A stretch of DNA of 64,000 nt from Flavobacterium sp. ALJ2 (lineage in GTDB: Bacteria; Bacteroidota; Bacteroidia; Flavobacteriales; Flavobacteriaceae): contig NZ_JADNRC010000003.1 in assembly GCF_015594725.1 (NCBI RefSeq), forward strand, positions 1-64,000. The letters run 5' to 3'. A program made the translations under genes and the position numbers. Shown piece by piece: positions 10,801 through 20,400 of the stretch. Below the pieces are notes generated by a model. That model saw only the letters and a list, made by a program, of their open reading frames with translations. It was not told the DNA's origin and did not search any database. The first letter of the stretch is position 1. Every line of letters starts with the position of its first letter.

Positions 10801-11456
10801 ATGTTCACATGACTGATTTAATCTCTGGTCGTGAAACTCTAAAAGACATTCAGTTTATTGGTGCAGTTGGAGGATTCTCTAACTCAGATGTTTTAGGTTC
10901 TGCCAAAGGTTGGGCTGGAGCTTTCTTATATAATGAAAAAGCTAAAACTGCTTTGGATAATTTCTTTAAGAGAGAAGACACTTTATCTGTAGGAATCTGT
11001 AACGGTTGCCAATTGTTTATGGAATTAGAAGTTATAAATCCAGAACATGAAGTACACGGTAAATTATTGCATAACGAAAGCCAGAAACACGAAAGTATCT
11101 TTACCTCTGTAAAAGTACAAGAAAACAACTCGGTGATGTTATCATCCCTTGCAGGAAGTACTCTTGGAGTTTGGGTTTCTCATGGTGAAGGAAAATTCAA
11201 TTTGCCATTGGCTGAGGAAAGTTACAATATCGTATCTAAATACGCTTACGAAGGATATCCTGCAAACCCAAATGGATCTGATTATAACACAGCAATGCTA
11301 TGCGATAAAACAGGAAGACATTTGGTTATGATGCCTCATATTGAGCGTTCAACATTCCAATGGAACTGGGCGCACTATCCAAAAGACAGAAACGACGAAG
11401 TTTCTCCTTGGCATGAAGCCTTCGTAAATGCTAGAAAATGGATTGAGAAAATCTAA
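7803..11456 (+). CDS. purL: phosphoribosylformylglycinamidine synthase
   Basis: This is the large, single-chain form of FGAM synthase (1217 residues from the ATG at 7803). It converts FGAR, glutamine and ATP to FGAM in de novo purine synthesis. The order is the N-terminal PurS-like domain, then two AIRS-type synthetase halves with ANSEHCRHKIFNG, KAETHNFPT and the glycine-rich segment SGGEIRDRLAGG. The C-terminal class I glutamine amidotransferase has the catalytic Cys in VGICNGCQLF and His/Glu in MMPHIERS. The frame is open 60 nt further upstream, but the promoter box at 7766-7773 lies inside that extension. The gene stands alone between two terminators. Confidence 0.97.
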   Translation: MIHFFENQSKTVFAVQTQNEISAQDISKLNWLFANSNKIEKSVLTDFFVGPRATMITPWSTNAVEITQNMGIPGIIRIEEFHPATADFSDFDPMLSQKYTELNQEIFTINVQPEVILDIADIAAYNKTEGLALSQEEVDYLDNLAIKLGRKLTDSEIFAFSQANSEHCRHKIFNGTFVIDGEEKETSLFKLIKKTSQENPNDIVSAYKDNVAFVKGPRVQQFAPKTADKPDFYEIKEFDSVISLKAETHNFPTTVEPFNGAATGSGGEIRDRLAGGQGSLPLAGTAVYMTSYSRLAKDREWENAVDERKWLYQTPMDILIKASNGASDFGNKFGQPLITGSVLTFEHEENDRKIGYDKVIMQAGGIGYGKLDQAIKKKPQEGDKIVILGGENYRIGMGGAAVSSADTGAFGSGIELNAIQRSNPEMQKRAANAIRGLVESDNNPIVSIHDHGAGGHLNCLSELVEETGGLIDLDKLPVGDPTLSAKEIIGNESQERMGLVIGQKDIDTLQRIADRERSPMYQVGDVTGDHRFTFESKSTGAKPMDYALEDFFGSSPKTIMNDKTIDRKYAAVSYSANDFESYLQDVLRLEAVASKDWLTNKVDRCVGGKVAKQQNTGPLQLPLNNCGVMALDYLGKEGIATSIGHAPIAALIDPVAGSRNAIAESLSNIVWAPIKDGLKGISLSANWMWACKNEGEDARLYAAVEGCSEFAIELGINIPTGKDSLSMKQKYPNDEVIAPGTVIISAGGNCTDIKKVVEPVLQKNGDSIYYINLSQDAYKLGGSSFAQIRNTIGNETSTIKDASFFKNAFNTIQELIGDNQILAGHDIGSGGLITTLLELCFADVNLGAKIDFSAFAEKDLLKVLFAENIGIVFQAKSDSAVEAKLNANNIEFFKIGSVTTTETLEVGNWSLNIPKYRDIWFETSYLLDQKQSKNGRAQARFENYKNQVLNYTFPAHFTGKKPVIDASKPKPKAAIIREKGSNSEREMANAMYLAGFDVKDVHMTDLISGRETLKDIQFIGAVGGFSNSDVLGSAKGWAGAFLYNEKAKTALDNFFKREDTLSVGICNGCQLFMELEVINPEHEVHGKLLHNESQKHESIFTSVKVQENNSVMLSSLAGSTLGVWVSHGEGKFNLPLAEESYNIVSKYAYEGYPANPNGSDYNTAMLCDKTGRHLVMMPHIERSTFQWNWAHYPKDRNDEVSPWHEAFVNARKWIEKI

Positions 11457-11478
11457 TTTTTCATACCCATACTAAAAA

Positions 11479-11508
11479 ACTCATTCGTAACTGAATGAGT
11501 TTTTTTTT
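11479..11508 (+). terminator. purL terminator
   Basis: Perfect 8-bp stem ACTCATTC/GAATGAGT, 6-nt loop, then eight T; 22 nt after the purL stop. Confidence 0.88.
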
Positions 11509-11591
11509 ATTAAGTAAGACTACTCTCATACACAAAATTTAACACCAAAAATACAACAAGTTAATTTTCAATACATCCCATTCTGGACATA

Positions 11592-11630
11592 AAAAAGATA
11601 AAATTAGTGCACTAGTTTTATCTTTTTTTT
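11592..11630. terminator. long palindromic hairpin, probable bidirectional terminator
   Basis: A-tract, AGATAAAA, a central palindrome around AGTGCACT, TTTTATCT and a T-tract form one long stem with a single wobble. It follows the purL terminator and may act from either side. No minus-strand gene ends here, so a terminator relic or second safeguard is likely. Confidence 0.6.
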
Positions 11631-11726
11631 TGACCTGCTTTTAGTAGTTTTGCCCTCCTGTATAAAAAATATTCCTATTTATTATGCTTCAAAAACAAAT
11701 AAAACAAAACCCTAAATATCATCTTA

Positions 11727-12176
11727 ATGAAGATCAAGAACCTGCTTTTTGTAGCTTTTTTTATTTGCCTAACAAACGTTTATTCACAAATTAAAACTAA
11801 AAAAATTACTGCTAAAAATCAAGAACGTTTCATCACTACAACAATCTCTTATCCTGTAAGCGGAATCTATTTATATGATGAAAAAAAAGAGCCAATGATT
11901 CAGTTAAATACAAATGGAACTGGAATTTATCAATACGAAGATCTTACTAAGAAAAACATCACTTGGGGATTTGAATGTTCGGAGATTGGAATCCCTTTAT
12001 TTAACGAAGGTTTTGATAGTGCCTCCTATTCTCTTTGGTACAAAACCAATGATAAAGAAGACAGCGAATGGATTTATGCTCAATTCTCGATTCATTTCAA
12101 TAAAAAGAAAATGTATATTTCAGGAGAAAGAGTAAAAGAATATATTGAAGAAGTAAAAAATAAAATTTTGGATTAA
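11727..12176 (+). CDS. small secreted protein of unknown function
   Basis: This 149-residue protein starts with a clear Sec signal peptide (hydrophobic run to about residue 18, ending NVYSQ). The mature part is charged and alternates short beta-like segments (ISYPVSGIYLYDE, NGTGIYQYEDL) with a Lys/Glu-rich C-terminal helix. No cysteine other than one in the mature part, no lipobox and no catalytic motif are seen. I do not recognise the family. It is flanked by terminators and a 430-bp gap, so it is probably transcribed alone. Confidence 0.65.
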   Translation: MKIKNLLFVAFFICLTNVYSQIKTKKITAKNQERFITTTISYPVSGIYLYDEKKEPMIQLNTNGTGIYQYEDLTKKNITWGFECSEIGIPLFNEGFDSASYSLWYKTNDKEDSEWIYAQFSIHFNKKKMYISGERVKEYIEEVKNKILD

Positions 12177-12607
12177 CCATACAAATACACTTTAGTTCAT
12201 TTTAACCTATTAAAACGGGCTTTTTCTTATAAAGTTGCAAAATTGTAAAGAAAGCATGAATAAACTTTATGGCTTGACAACTTTACAAAAGATTTATTCA
12301 ACAGTACATTAAAGATATTTTTCTTAACTTGGTAACCTATCCTTTAACAGATGTGATTCAGAAAAAATTATCTATAACCAATATAAAAACGGTCCTTTAA
12401 ATCAGATAACAAAATTTAGTTTTTAAAACAAAAAATAACATTATCATATTCTTAATTAGCAACATAAGTACAATAAAACATACCGCACGAAGAAAACGAT
12501 TTCGTAATTTAAAATAAATTGAATTAAACTTTTCATACTTTAATTTATTAAAAATAAAAATTAACGATAAATTTTATTAATTTGCGGTAAAATTCAATCT
12601 AAACGCC
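12177..12607. other. intergenic, AT-rich leader of acyl-CoA ligase
   Basis: No gene seen. The last part contains a near-consensus -7 box (TTAATTTG at 12577-12584) 24 nt before the next ATG, a plausible promoter. Confidence 0.4.
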
Positions 12608-14383
12608 ATGGTTACAATTACGAGACTTTTTGATTTTCCTTATTATCAAAAAGAAAAATACAATAAAAAAGATGCTTTAGTAACCAAACGTAATGGTGTT
12701 TGGGAGAAAACCTCAACTGAAGAATATATTGCAAAAGCCAATGCTGTTTCCCGCGCGTTATTACGAATGGGCGTTCAAAAAGATGATAAAATTGCCTTAA
12801 TCACTTCCACAAACAGAACAGAATGGCATATTATGGATATTGGTATTTTACAAACTGGAGCGCAAACTGTTCCTGTTTACCCTACTATATCTGAAGAAGA
12901 TTACGAGTATGTTTTAAACCATAGTGGCAGTAGTTACTGTTTTGTTTCAGACAAAGAAGTATTAGATAAAGTATTGGCCATTAAACAAAATGTACCTACT
13001 CTAAAAGATGTTTTTACTTTTGATGAAATCGCTGATGCCAAAAATTGGACTATTTTATTGACCGAAGGTGCAGATGAAAGCAATCAAAATGAAGTTGAAG
13101 CTAGAAAAGATAGTATCGTTACTGACGATTTAGCTACAATTATATATACATCAGGAACAACCGGACGTCCTAAAGGAGTTATGCTTTCGCATAAAAATAT
13201 CGTTTCGAATGTTCTGGACAGTGCACCAAGAATTCCGTTTGACCCAGGAAATAGTGTAGCACTAAGCTTCCTTCCTATTTGTCATATTTTCGAAAGAATG
13301 ATATTGTACATATATCAATATTATGGTATTTCGGTATATTTTGGAGAATCAATCGATAAATTAAGTGATAACTTAAAAGAAGTTAGACCAAATGTAATAA
13401 CTGCTGTTCCTAGACTTCTTGAAAAAGTATATGATAAAATTTATGCAAAAGGTGCTGAATTAACTGGAATCAAAAAGAAATTATTTTTCTGGGCTATTAA
13501 TTTAGGTTTAAGATATGAACCATACGGTGCAAATGGTTTCTGGTATGAATTTCAATTAAAAATAGCACGTAAATTAATTTTCAGTAAATGGAAAGAAGGT
13601 TTGGGTGGTAATATCGATTTAATGGTTTCTGGAAGTGCCGCTTTACAAACAAGATTAACTCGTGTTTTTGCAGCAGCAGGAATACCTGTTATGGAAGGTT
13701 ACGGTTTATCTGAAACTTCTCCTGTAATATCTGTAAACGACACTAGAAACAGAGGTTTTAAAATTGGAACTGTTGGAAAACCAATTCGTAATGTAGAGGT
13801 GAAAATTGCCGAAGACGGAGAAATCCTTTGTAAAGGACCTAATGTAATGATAGGGTATTATAAAGATCAAGAAAAAACTGAAGAAGCGTTACAAAATGGA
13901 TATTTCCATACAGGAGATATTGGAGAAATCGACAGCGAAGGTTTCCTTAAAATTACTGATCGTAAAAAAGAAATGTTCAAAACTTCTGGAGGTAAATATA
14001 TTGCTCCTCAAATGATTGAGAACATGATGAAACAATCTCGTTTTATCGAACAAATAATGGTTATTGGTGAAGGCGAGAAAATGCCAGCTGCTTTTATCCA
14101 ACCTAACTTTGAGTTTGTAAAAGAATGGGCTAAAATCCATAAAATAACATTAGGAAATTCTAATAACGATATCATTACAAACGTTCAAGTAATTAAACGT
14201 ATTGATGAGGAAGTTGAAACTGTAAATGAAAAATTTGGTCATTGGGAAAAAATCAAACGTTTTGAGCTTACTCCAGATGTTTGGTCTATTGATGGTGGAC
14301 AATTAACTCCAACTTTAAAACTGAAACGTAAAATAATCAAAGAAATTTACGCACCACTTTACAAGAAAATCTACGGCGAATAA
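12608..14383 (+). CDS. long-chain fatty acid--CoA ligase
   Basis: This 591-residue ANL-superfamily enzyme activates long-chain fatty acids to acyl-CoA through an acyl-adenylate. The P-loop-like motif YTSGTTGRPKG is at residues 180-190. Further motifs are GYGLSETSPV, the hinge region TGDIGEIDSEGFLKITDRKKE and the C-terminal lysine domain (KRKIIKEIY). Length and the segment ITAVPRLLEKVYDKI place it with the bubblegum/FadD15-like long-chain ligases of Bacteroidota. It is soluble or peripherally membrane-bound. No operon partners. Confidence 0.9.
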   Translation: MVTITRLFDFPYYQKEKYNKKDALVTKRNGVWEKTSTEEYIAKANAVSRALLRMGVQKDDKIALITSTNRTEWHIMDIGILQTGAQTVPVYPTISEEDYEYVLNHSGSSYCFVSDKEVLDKVLAIKQNVPTLKDVFTFDEIADAKNWTILLTEGADESNQNEVEARKDSIVTDDLATIIYTSGTTGRPKGVMLSHKNIVSNVLDSAPRIPFDPGNSVALSFLPICHIFERMILYIYQYYGISVYFGESIDKLSDNLKEVRPNVITAVPRLLEKVYDKIYAKGAELTGIKKKLFFWAINLGLRYEPYGANGFWYEFQLKIARKLIFSKWKEGLGGNIDLMVSGSAALQTRLTRVFAAAGIPVMEGYGLSETSPVISVNDTRNRGFKIGTVGKPIRNVEVKIAEDGEILCKGPNVMIGYYKDQEKTEEALQNGYFHTGDIGEIDSEGFLKITDRKKEMFKTSGGKYIAPQMIENMMKQSRFIEQIMVIGEGEKMPAAFIQPNFEFVKEWAKIHKITLGNSNNDIITNVQVIKRIDEEVETVNEKFGHWEKIKRFELTPDVWSIDGGQLTPTLKLKRKIIKEIYAPLYKKIYGE

Positions 14384-14559
14384 ATACAATTGCTCATTAT
14401 AACATAATAGATTTAAAAGTTCATTCTTTAGTTAACACATAAGAAACTGCAAATCTGACATTAAATACAAATTCCACCTATTAGTTTATATTAATTCGTG
14501 GAATTTTTTGCAATAAAACGTTTTCATATTAGTAATAAATAATTATAAAAATAAAAATC

Positions 14560-15609
14560 ATGAGAATAAAAATCATTATTTGTTTCTTAAGCTTTATACT
14601 ATTCGCTAGTTGCAAAGAAGAAACTAAAACAGATACGATTAAAGCAAATTATTTAGATTTTTCAAAACGTGATGATCAACTTACCGGCGGCATAAAAATG
14701 ATTCCGATTACTACTCCCAAAGGTAAATTTAAAGTATGGACAAAAACTGTTGGTAACAATCCTACCATAAAAGTTTTATTACTACATGGCGGCCCTGGAC
14801 TTACTCATGAATTATACGAATGCTTTGATGGTTATTTCCCTAACGAAAGTATCGAATACATCTATTATGATCAATTGGGGTCTTACTATAGTGACCAGCC
14901 TACTGATAGTAGTTTATGGACGAATGAGCGCTTTGTTGAAGAAGTTGAGCAAGTACGTATTGCATTAGGACTGGACAATTCTAACTTTTATATTTTAGGT
15001 CAATCTTGGGGTGGAATCCTTGCTATGGAATATGCTCTGAAATATCAAAAAAATTTAAAAGGTCTTATCATATCCAATATGATGGCAAGTGTTCCAGAAT
15101 ATAATAAATATGCTAAAGATGTTCTAGCTCCGCAAATGGATCCAAAAATCTTAAAAGAGTTACAAGATATTGAAGCAAAGAATGATTTTGAAAACCCAAA
15201 ATATAGTGAACTCCTTTTTAAAAATTATTATGCACAACATATCTTAAGAATGCCTCTTGAAAAATGGCCAGAATCTATAAACAGATGTTTCAAACACATT
15301 AACCCGAGCGTATATGTTTATATGCAAGGACCAAGCGAATTTGGAATAACGGGGAATGCTACTTTAAAAAACTGGGATATAAAATCAAGATTAAAAACGA
15401 TTACAGTTCCTACCTTGTCTGTTGGTTCTAAATACGATACTATGGATCCTGAACATATGAAATGGATTGCTAACGAAGTACAAAACGGACGCTTTTTATT
15501 CTGTCCCAACGGGAGTCATCTTTCTCAATATGATGACCCAAAACATTACTTTCCGGGCGTAATCCAATTCCTAAAAGATGTAGATAACGGAACTTTTAAA
15601 AAAGGATGA
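14560..15609 (+). CDS. alpha/beta-hydrolase lipoprotein, proline iminopeptidase-like
   Basis: This 349-residue protein starts with a lipoprotein signal peptide with the lipobox FASC (Cys18). The rest is an alpha/beta hydrolase of the S33 family. The oxyanion motif HGGPG is at 76-80, the nucleophile elbow GQSWGG at 147-152 (Ser149), and a late acidic residue and His lie in SKYDTMDPEH and NGSHLSQYDDP. Family members release N-terminal proline or cleave related amides. It should be anchored in the outer or inner membrane facing the periplasm. It ends 40 nt before the -7 box of the retron RNA, so the retron starts immediately after it. Confidence 0.82.
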   Translation: MRIKIIICFLSFILFASCKEETKTDTIKANYLDFSKRDDQLTGGIKMIPITTPKGKFKVWTKTVGNNPTIKVLLLHGGPGLTHELYECFDGYFPNESIEYIYYDQLGSYYSDQPTDSSLWTNERFVEEVEQVRIALGLDNSNFYILGQSWGGILAMEYALKYQKNLKGLIISNMMASVPEYNKYAKDVLAPQMDPKILKELQDIEAKNDFENPKYSELLFKNYYAQHILRMPLEKWPESINRCFKHINPSVYVYMQGPSEFGITGNATLKNWDIKSRLKTITVPTLSVGSKYDTMDPEHMKWIANEVQNGRFLFCPNGSHLSQYDDPKHYFPGVIQFLKDVDNGTFKKG

Positions 15610-15649
15610 ATTTTTTAATTTTATTACTACTCAATTAAAATGTTTTTAG

Positions 15650-15657
15650 TATGTTTG
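15650..15657 (+). promoter_or_regulatory. -7 box of the retron RNA promoter
   Basis: TATGTTTG matches the Bacteroidota -7 consensus TAnnTTTG. Transcription would begin about 5-8 nt further, which falls on the proposed a1 arm at 15662. No good -33 TTTG is seen. Confidence 0.5.
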
Positions 15658-15660
15658 TTT

Positions 15661-15880
15661 TAGTTTAAGAAATACCTTGCTTTTCTTGTATAAAGAAAAT
15701 GATGATGTTTCGTCATCGATGTAAGATTATTTAACATTCAGCACTACTTCTATCTTATGGATGAGAAAGGGTACTATACGTACAGTTTCGGTTCCACCTC
15801 CTCGAGATTAACTGTACGTATAGTACCCTTTCTCGGGAGTTGATAGACATAGTCCTTAGAAAATACGAAGGTTTTAAACT
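15661..15880 (+). ncRNA. retron msr-msd non-coding RNA
   Basis: The a1 and a2 arms can be paired: AGTTTAA (15662-15668) with TTAAACT (15874-15880), and CCTT (15675-15678) with AAGG (15868-15871). A G directly after a1 (15679) is a candidate branching guanosine; AGC at 15740-15742 is an alternative. The msr part has two small hairpins, TTTTCTT/AAGAAAA (15681-15699) and GATGA/TCATC (15701-15717). The msd part is a perfect 25-bp inverted repeat (15763-15787 with 15810-15834) extended outside by TCTATC/GATAGA. This is the normal retron order a1-msr-msd-a2, immediately upstream of a retron-type reverse transcriptase. RNA ends are estimated, not measured. Confidence 0.85.
15763..15834 (+). repeat. 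25-bp perfect inverted repeat, msd stem
   Basis: Left arm 15763-15787, right arm 15810-15834, 22-nt loop. There is no mismatch. It would be the template and product of msDNA synthesis. Confidence 0.95.
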
Positions 15881-15882
15881 TT

Positions 15883-15910
15883 AAGCCCTATTGCTTCAAT
15901 AGGGCTTTTT
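15883..15910 (+). terminator. terminator between retron RNA and RT gene
   Basis: AAGCCCTATTG/CAATAGGGCTT, a perfect 11-bp stem with a 3-nt loop and T-tract, starts 3 nt after a2 and ends 23 nt before the RT start. It would make the ncRNA a separate short transcript, with the RT gene transcribed by readthrough. Confidence 0.88.
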
Positions 15911-15932
15911 AATGTAAAATAGCGATTGTAAT

Positions 15933-17447
15933 ATGTCTGAACAGCTTAGTAAACAACAAATTTATGATAGAATAAAAGCTACCTCAAAGGATAGCTACAT
16001 ATTAGAAGAAATGCAACGTTTAGGATTTTGGCAATCAGGATCTGAACCTACTCTATCTGAAATCCTTATTAATCAGGAAGCAAAGATTGAAAAGGAATTA
16101 AATGATCTTTTAGCCCAAGACAAAAAGTTTAGCAATAAAGAAGCAATGGTTCTTGAAATGCGTAAAGCACGTATGAAAGTTGCTAAAGAAAAAAGAGCTG
16201 AAACTAAATTAAACCAAGAGAAGAAAAGACTAAATAAAGCTGAAAATTGGAAATTATTGCAACAGCAACAAATTCTATATTTAGGTGAAACTGTATCCAG
16301 AGGTTTAAATGTTAAAGAAACCAATCCTACAATTTTAGCAAAATATAATCTGCCTGTTTATGAAGATGCATTAGCGTTAGCCAAAAGCTTGCAAATAGAT
16401 TTAAAAGCACTACAGTATCTAGCTTATAACAGAAAAGTTTCTAAAATTAACCATTATCACACCTTTGAACTTGAAAAAAAATCAGGTGGTAAGCGTAAGA
16501 TATCTGCTCCAAAACCAAAGCTAAAAGAAGTTCAAACCTGGATTTTAGAAAACATACTCCATAAAATACCTTATACAATGGAGGCGCATGGCTTTATAAA
16601 AGAACGTTCTATTGTAACCAATGCAGAACCACACATCAATAAAGACATTGTTGTTAATATCGATTTAAAAGATTTTTTCCCAACAGTAACTTATAAACGA
16701 GTAAAAGGATTATTTCATAAAATAGGCTACTCTGAAGAACTTGCTACAATTTTAGGCTTATTATGCACTTACTCCGAGATTAACGAAACCACACTAGATG
16801 GAGTTACCTATTATGTTCAATCTGGCGAACGCAAATTACCTCAAGGTTCACCTGCAAGTCCTGCAATAAGCAATATGATTGTTTACAAAATGGACAAAAA
16901 AATTAATGGATTAGCCAAAAAATTAAATTTCAACTATACCCGTTATGCAGATGATATGACTTTTTCGACTACTGAAGAAAACAGTCAGAATATTTCCCGA
17001 TTATTATATTATACTAAAAAAATTATTGAATCAGAAGGTTTTATAATTCATCCCGACAAAGTACACGTAATGAGAAAAGGGATGCAACAAAAGGTTACTG
17101 GGGTTGTTGTAAATAAGAAATTAAATATCGATAGGATTCAATTACGAAAATTTCGTGCCTTACTACATAATATTGAAAAAAATGGATGGAAAGACCAACA
17201 ATGGGGAAAAGCTATCCATCTTATTAATGCCATAGATGGTTACATTAATTATGTATATATGGTAAATCCTGAAAAAGGAACTGCATTTAAACAAAATTTG
17301 AAAACCATTATAAAGAAACATGGTCAACCCAATATAGCAAAAACAAGTATTCCTGAAAAAGCAACTCCAATAGCTATTCCTGTTCTTGATGAAGTGGAAG
17401 AAATAGTAACAGATCAAAAGCCAGAAAACTGGTGGAATATTTTTTAA
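15933..17447 (+). CDS. retron reverse transcriptase
   Basis: This 504-residue protein has an N-terminal charged, helical extension (1-120, coiled-coil-like) followed by the RT palm and fingers. The motif RKISAPKP is at about 188-195, the retron-specific NAxxH as NAEPH at 230-234, motif A LKDFFP with Asp247, QGSPASP at 304-310, the active site YADD at 338-341, and the retron VTG at 388-390. It synthesises msDNA from the adjacent ncRNA. The C-terminal 60 residues are low-complexity and end in NWWNIF. It is followed after 19 nt by the WGR protein gene, so the three protein genes form an operon. The NAxxH and VTG pair separates it from group II intron and DGR enzymes. Confidence 0.95.
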   Translation: MSEQLSKQQIYDRIKATSKDSYILEEMQRLGFWQSGSEPTLSEILINQEAKIEKELNDLLAQDKKFSNKEAMVLEMRKARMKVAKEKRAETKLNQEKKRLNKAENWKLLQQQQILYLGETVSRGLNVKETNPTILAKYNLPVYEDALALAKSLQIDLKALQYLAYNRKVSKINHYHTFELEKKSGGKRKISAPKPKLKEVQTWILENILHKIPYTMEAHGFIKERSIVTNAEPHINKDIVVNIDLKDFFPTVTYKRVKGLFHKIGYSEELATILGLLCTYSEINETTLDGVTYYVQSGERKLPQGSPASPAISNMIVYKMDKKINGLAKKLNFNYTRYADDMTFSTTEENSQNISRLLYYTKKIIESEGFIIHPDKVHVMRKGMQQKVTGVVVNKKLNIDRIQLRKFRALLHNIEKNGWKDQQWGKAIHLINAIDGYINYVYMVNPEKGTAFKQNLKTIIKKHGQPNIAKTSIPEKATPIAIPVLDEVEEIVTDQKPENWWNIF

Positions 17448-17466
17448 TTAATACCCTTTTTGAATT

Positions 17467-20400
17467 ATGAAATTAATTAAACAGATTAAACTTTTCTATA
17501 AAGAAGGGAATTCAGATAAAGTATACGAAATAGACTTGTGTAGTATTGATGATGCTAATTATGTAGTCAATTTTAGATATGGAAGAAGAGGAAACGTTTT
17601 AAAAGATGGAACCAAAACACCTGAATACGTTTCGGCCGATAAAGCACAAATCATTTTTGACAAGCTTGAAAATGAGAAAAAAGTTAAAGGATACGCTTCT
17701 GAAATAGAAACATTAATAGATCTTCCTTCATTAGAAAGCGTAGAACCCAATTCTATAAACGGTATTATTCTTCAACGTTTAGAAGATGCTGTAATGGGAA
17801 AACAAACTTTTAAAACAGCATGGAAAACCAGTCGTGTAATTTGGAAAGCAGGCTTGCTAGATACTAAAGAAGCAATTCCTTATATCATTAAATTAGCATC
17901 AAAAGGAGATGATTTACAAACCTATTCTGCAATTTGGGCTTTAATAAAGCTTAAATCTGTTGCTGCAGAAGAAGTTTTTAAATCGTATGCTTTACAAAAT
18001 AAACAAAAAGAATATATAAGAAATCTGGCTCATGAGGGATTATTAGGAATCTTAAAAGATGAGGAATTACAAAAACATATCTCAACAATTCTGGAGACGA
18101 TACCTCAAGAAGCAAGATATCATATTGATAAAAAAGATTTTGATTCGCTAGTAATTTATCTAAAGGATGAACTAGAGAATAATTCTATCGATTATCTAAT
18201 AGCTTTATACTTAGTTGCTAAGTTTAACAGCAAATTGCACGAAATTGTAGTTTTCTTACTAGAAGCAGTTCCATTCAGGCCTCCTTATTTTAAGCATATT
18301 AGGGCTATTTATAAACTGGCTCATATAAGAAACGATGCTGATGCTATTGGTGTTCTTGCATATCGATTTGAGAATGAAAACCCTATGTTTACAAGAACCG
18401 TTTCGTTAGAAAGTGAATATGATAATTCTCAATTTATTACTGCTATAAATGAAAGGGTAAACATTGGGAAAGAACTTCGAGGAAAAGACAGTAAAATTGC
18501 ATTCTCTAATTTTACCAAATTCTATTTTCAGAAAAATAGTCTTCGCTTTTTAAAAGAAATGGATTCTGAAATGGATTCAAAAAAATACCTCAAATTTGCT
18601 GTATCAATTTTATTAAAATACTCAGAGGATGATTATAGCAAAGCCGAAAGATTGCCTATAAATACCTATGGTCAATACAATTACAATGATCAGAAATACT
18701 ATTACACTGTAGTAGATTACCCAGAGTGTTCTAACTTAGCATTGTTATCTACAATCTTATTTGGGAATGACGAAAAACGAATTTTAACTTCAAAAATGAA
18801 ATTCATTTTAAATCAGGAAGTTTTCTCAAGCAAAAACTATTATTACGATTCAAATCAAGTAACCAAAGTAAGTAGTAAAGTAACTACTGAAAATAAAAAT
18901 ACTGCTGCAGACCAGAGTTCGAGCTCAGTATTAGATGTTGCTAAAAAAGCATTTTCAACTTTTTTTGGAAAGAAAGAAGTAGAGAAAAAAACCGAAGAGC
19001 CAATAGTTCAGGAAGAACAAAAAACAATCGCGGATAATTCCAAGAAACGTTTAGAATTATTTCCAGAACATTGGGATGCATTTCCAGAAGCCTATATTCA
19101 GCTTATAATGGAAGGGCAAATGAATATCATTCATGAATTTGCTTATCATAATTTAAAAGCTAGAAACGATTATAATACTTTAATCAATCGTTTTGATGAA
19201 ACAACTATTTTAAATTTATTAAATAGTGATTTTACTATACCCAACAATTTAGGATTTGAAACAATTATCCTGAAAAATGATGTCCTTACTACTCAGGTTG
19301 GTTTTATTGCAGATGTGTTAAACTCTAAAACTGAGTCTGCAAGAAATTGGTCAAAAAAACATATTTCATCAAACACAGCATTATTTCTTAATGATATTGA
19401 ATGTGTTGTGAAACTAATTTTTAACGAGGTAACTGATTTAAAAACATGGATAACAAGTACTTTAGAAAACTTTACATTTACTGAAGATAAAGCCAAAGTA
19501 ATTACCGGAAAAGTAATCGTTGAACTACTTACATTCGAAGAATCTATAGAAAACAATAATCTGGCAACACTAGCCATTGATAGGCTTAAAAGAATAGCAA
19601 CTCCACAACTTGAACAATTAAGTTGGGATATTATAGCTCGTTTAATCTCTTCGGATTTAAAAACAAATAATTTACTTGCCAGCAGTATTTTAATTCTAAA
19701 ATCTAAAAAAGTAGAATCAAAAGAAATTCCATTTTCATTAATTACTCTCTTTTTAGAAGATGAAAGTGCTGAAATTAGAAAAAATGGTATTCAGTTATTA
19801 AACAACTATCAGGAAGATTATTTATTGACAAATAGTGATTCTCTGTTAAACTTATTTCACAATGAATACCCAGATGTTATCGAATCTGTTCTAGAGCGTA
19901 TTACACAATTAGGCAAATCACATTCTGATATCATCGACATTGTACTTCGCAATACGGTTTATGCGATGATTCGAAAAGAAAAATTTGAAGGCGCGCATTT
20001 GATCTTCAAAAAATTCATTCTTGAAGAAACAACTAATCATTGGAATACAGCACTTGAGCCTCGAGATGTTATAAAATTGATTCACGCTAATTATAGAGAA
20101 AGTCAATTAATGGGTTATGAAATATTGAAAAAATATACTCGCAAAGACGATTTTACAATTCGCCAGATTATCTCTTTAGGAAACCATGAAATTCTTGCCA
20201 TTCGACAATGGTGCTGGAATTATTTTATGGACAAAAAAGAACGCATTCGAGCAGAAAGAAATAATGCTTTGGCAATATTAGACACGACTTGGGACGATAC
20301 GAGAACATTTGCATTTCATTTTTTTAAAACCGAATTTGATGAAACAGATTGGGATCTAGAATGTCTGATCAGTATAGTAGATTCTGTATTACCTGCGGTT

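Noticed and set aside
15933..17447. Group II intron or DGR reverse transcriptase
   Set aside because: NAxxH and VTG motifs plus an adjacent msr-msd RNA identify a retron; no maturase domain or template repeat is seen.
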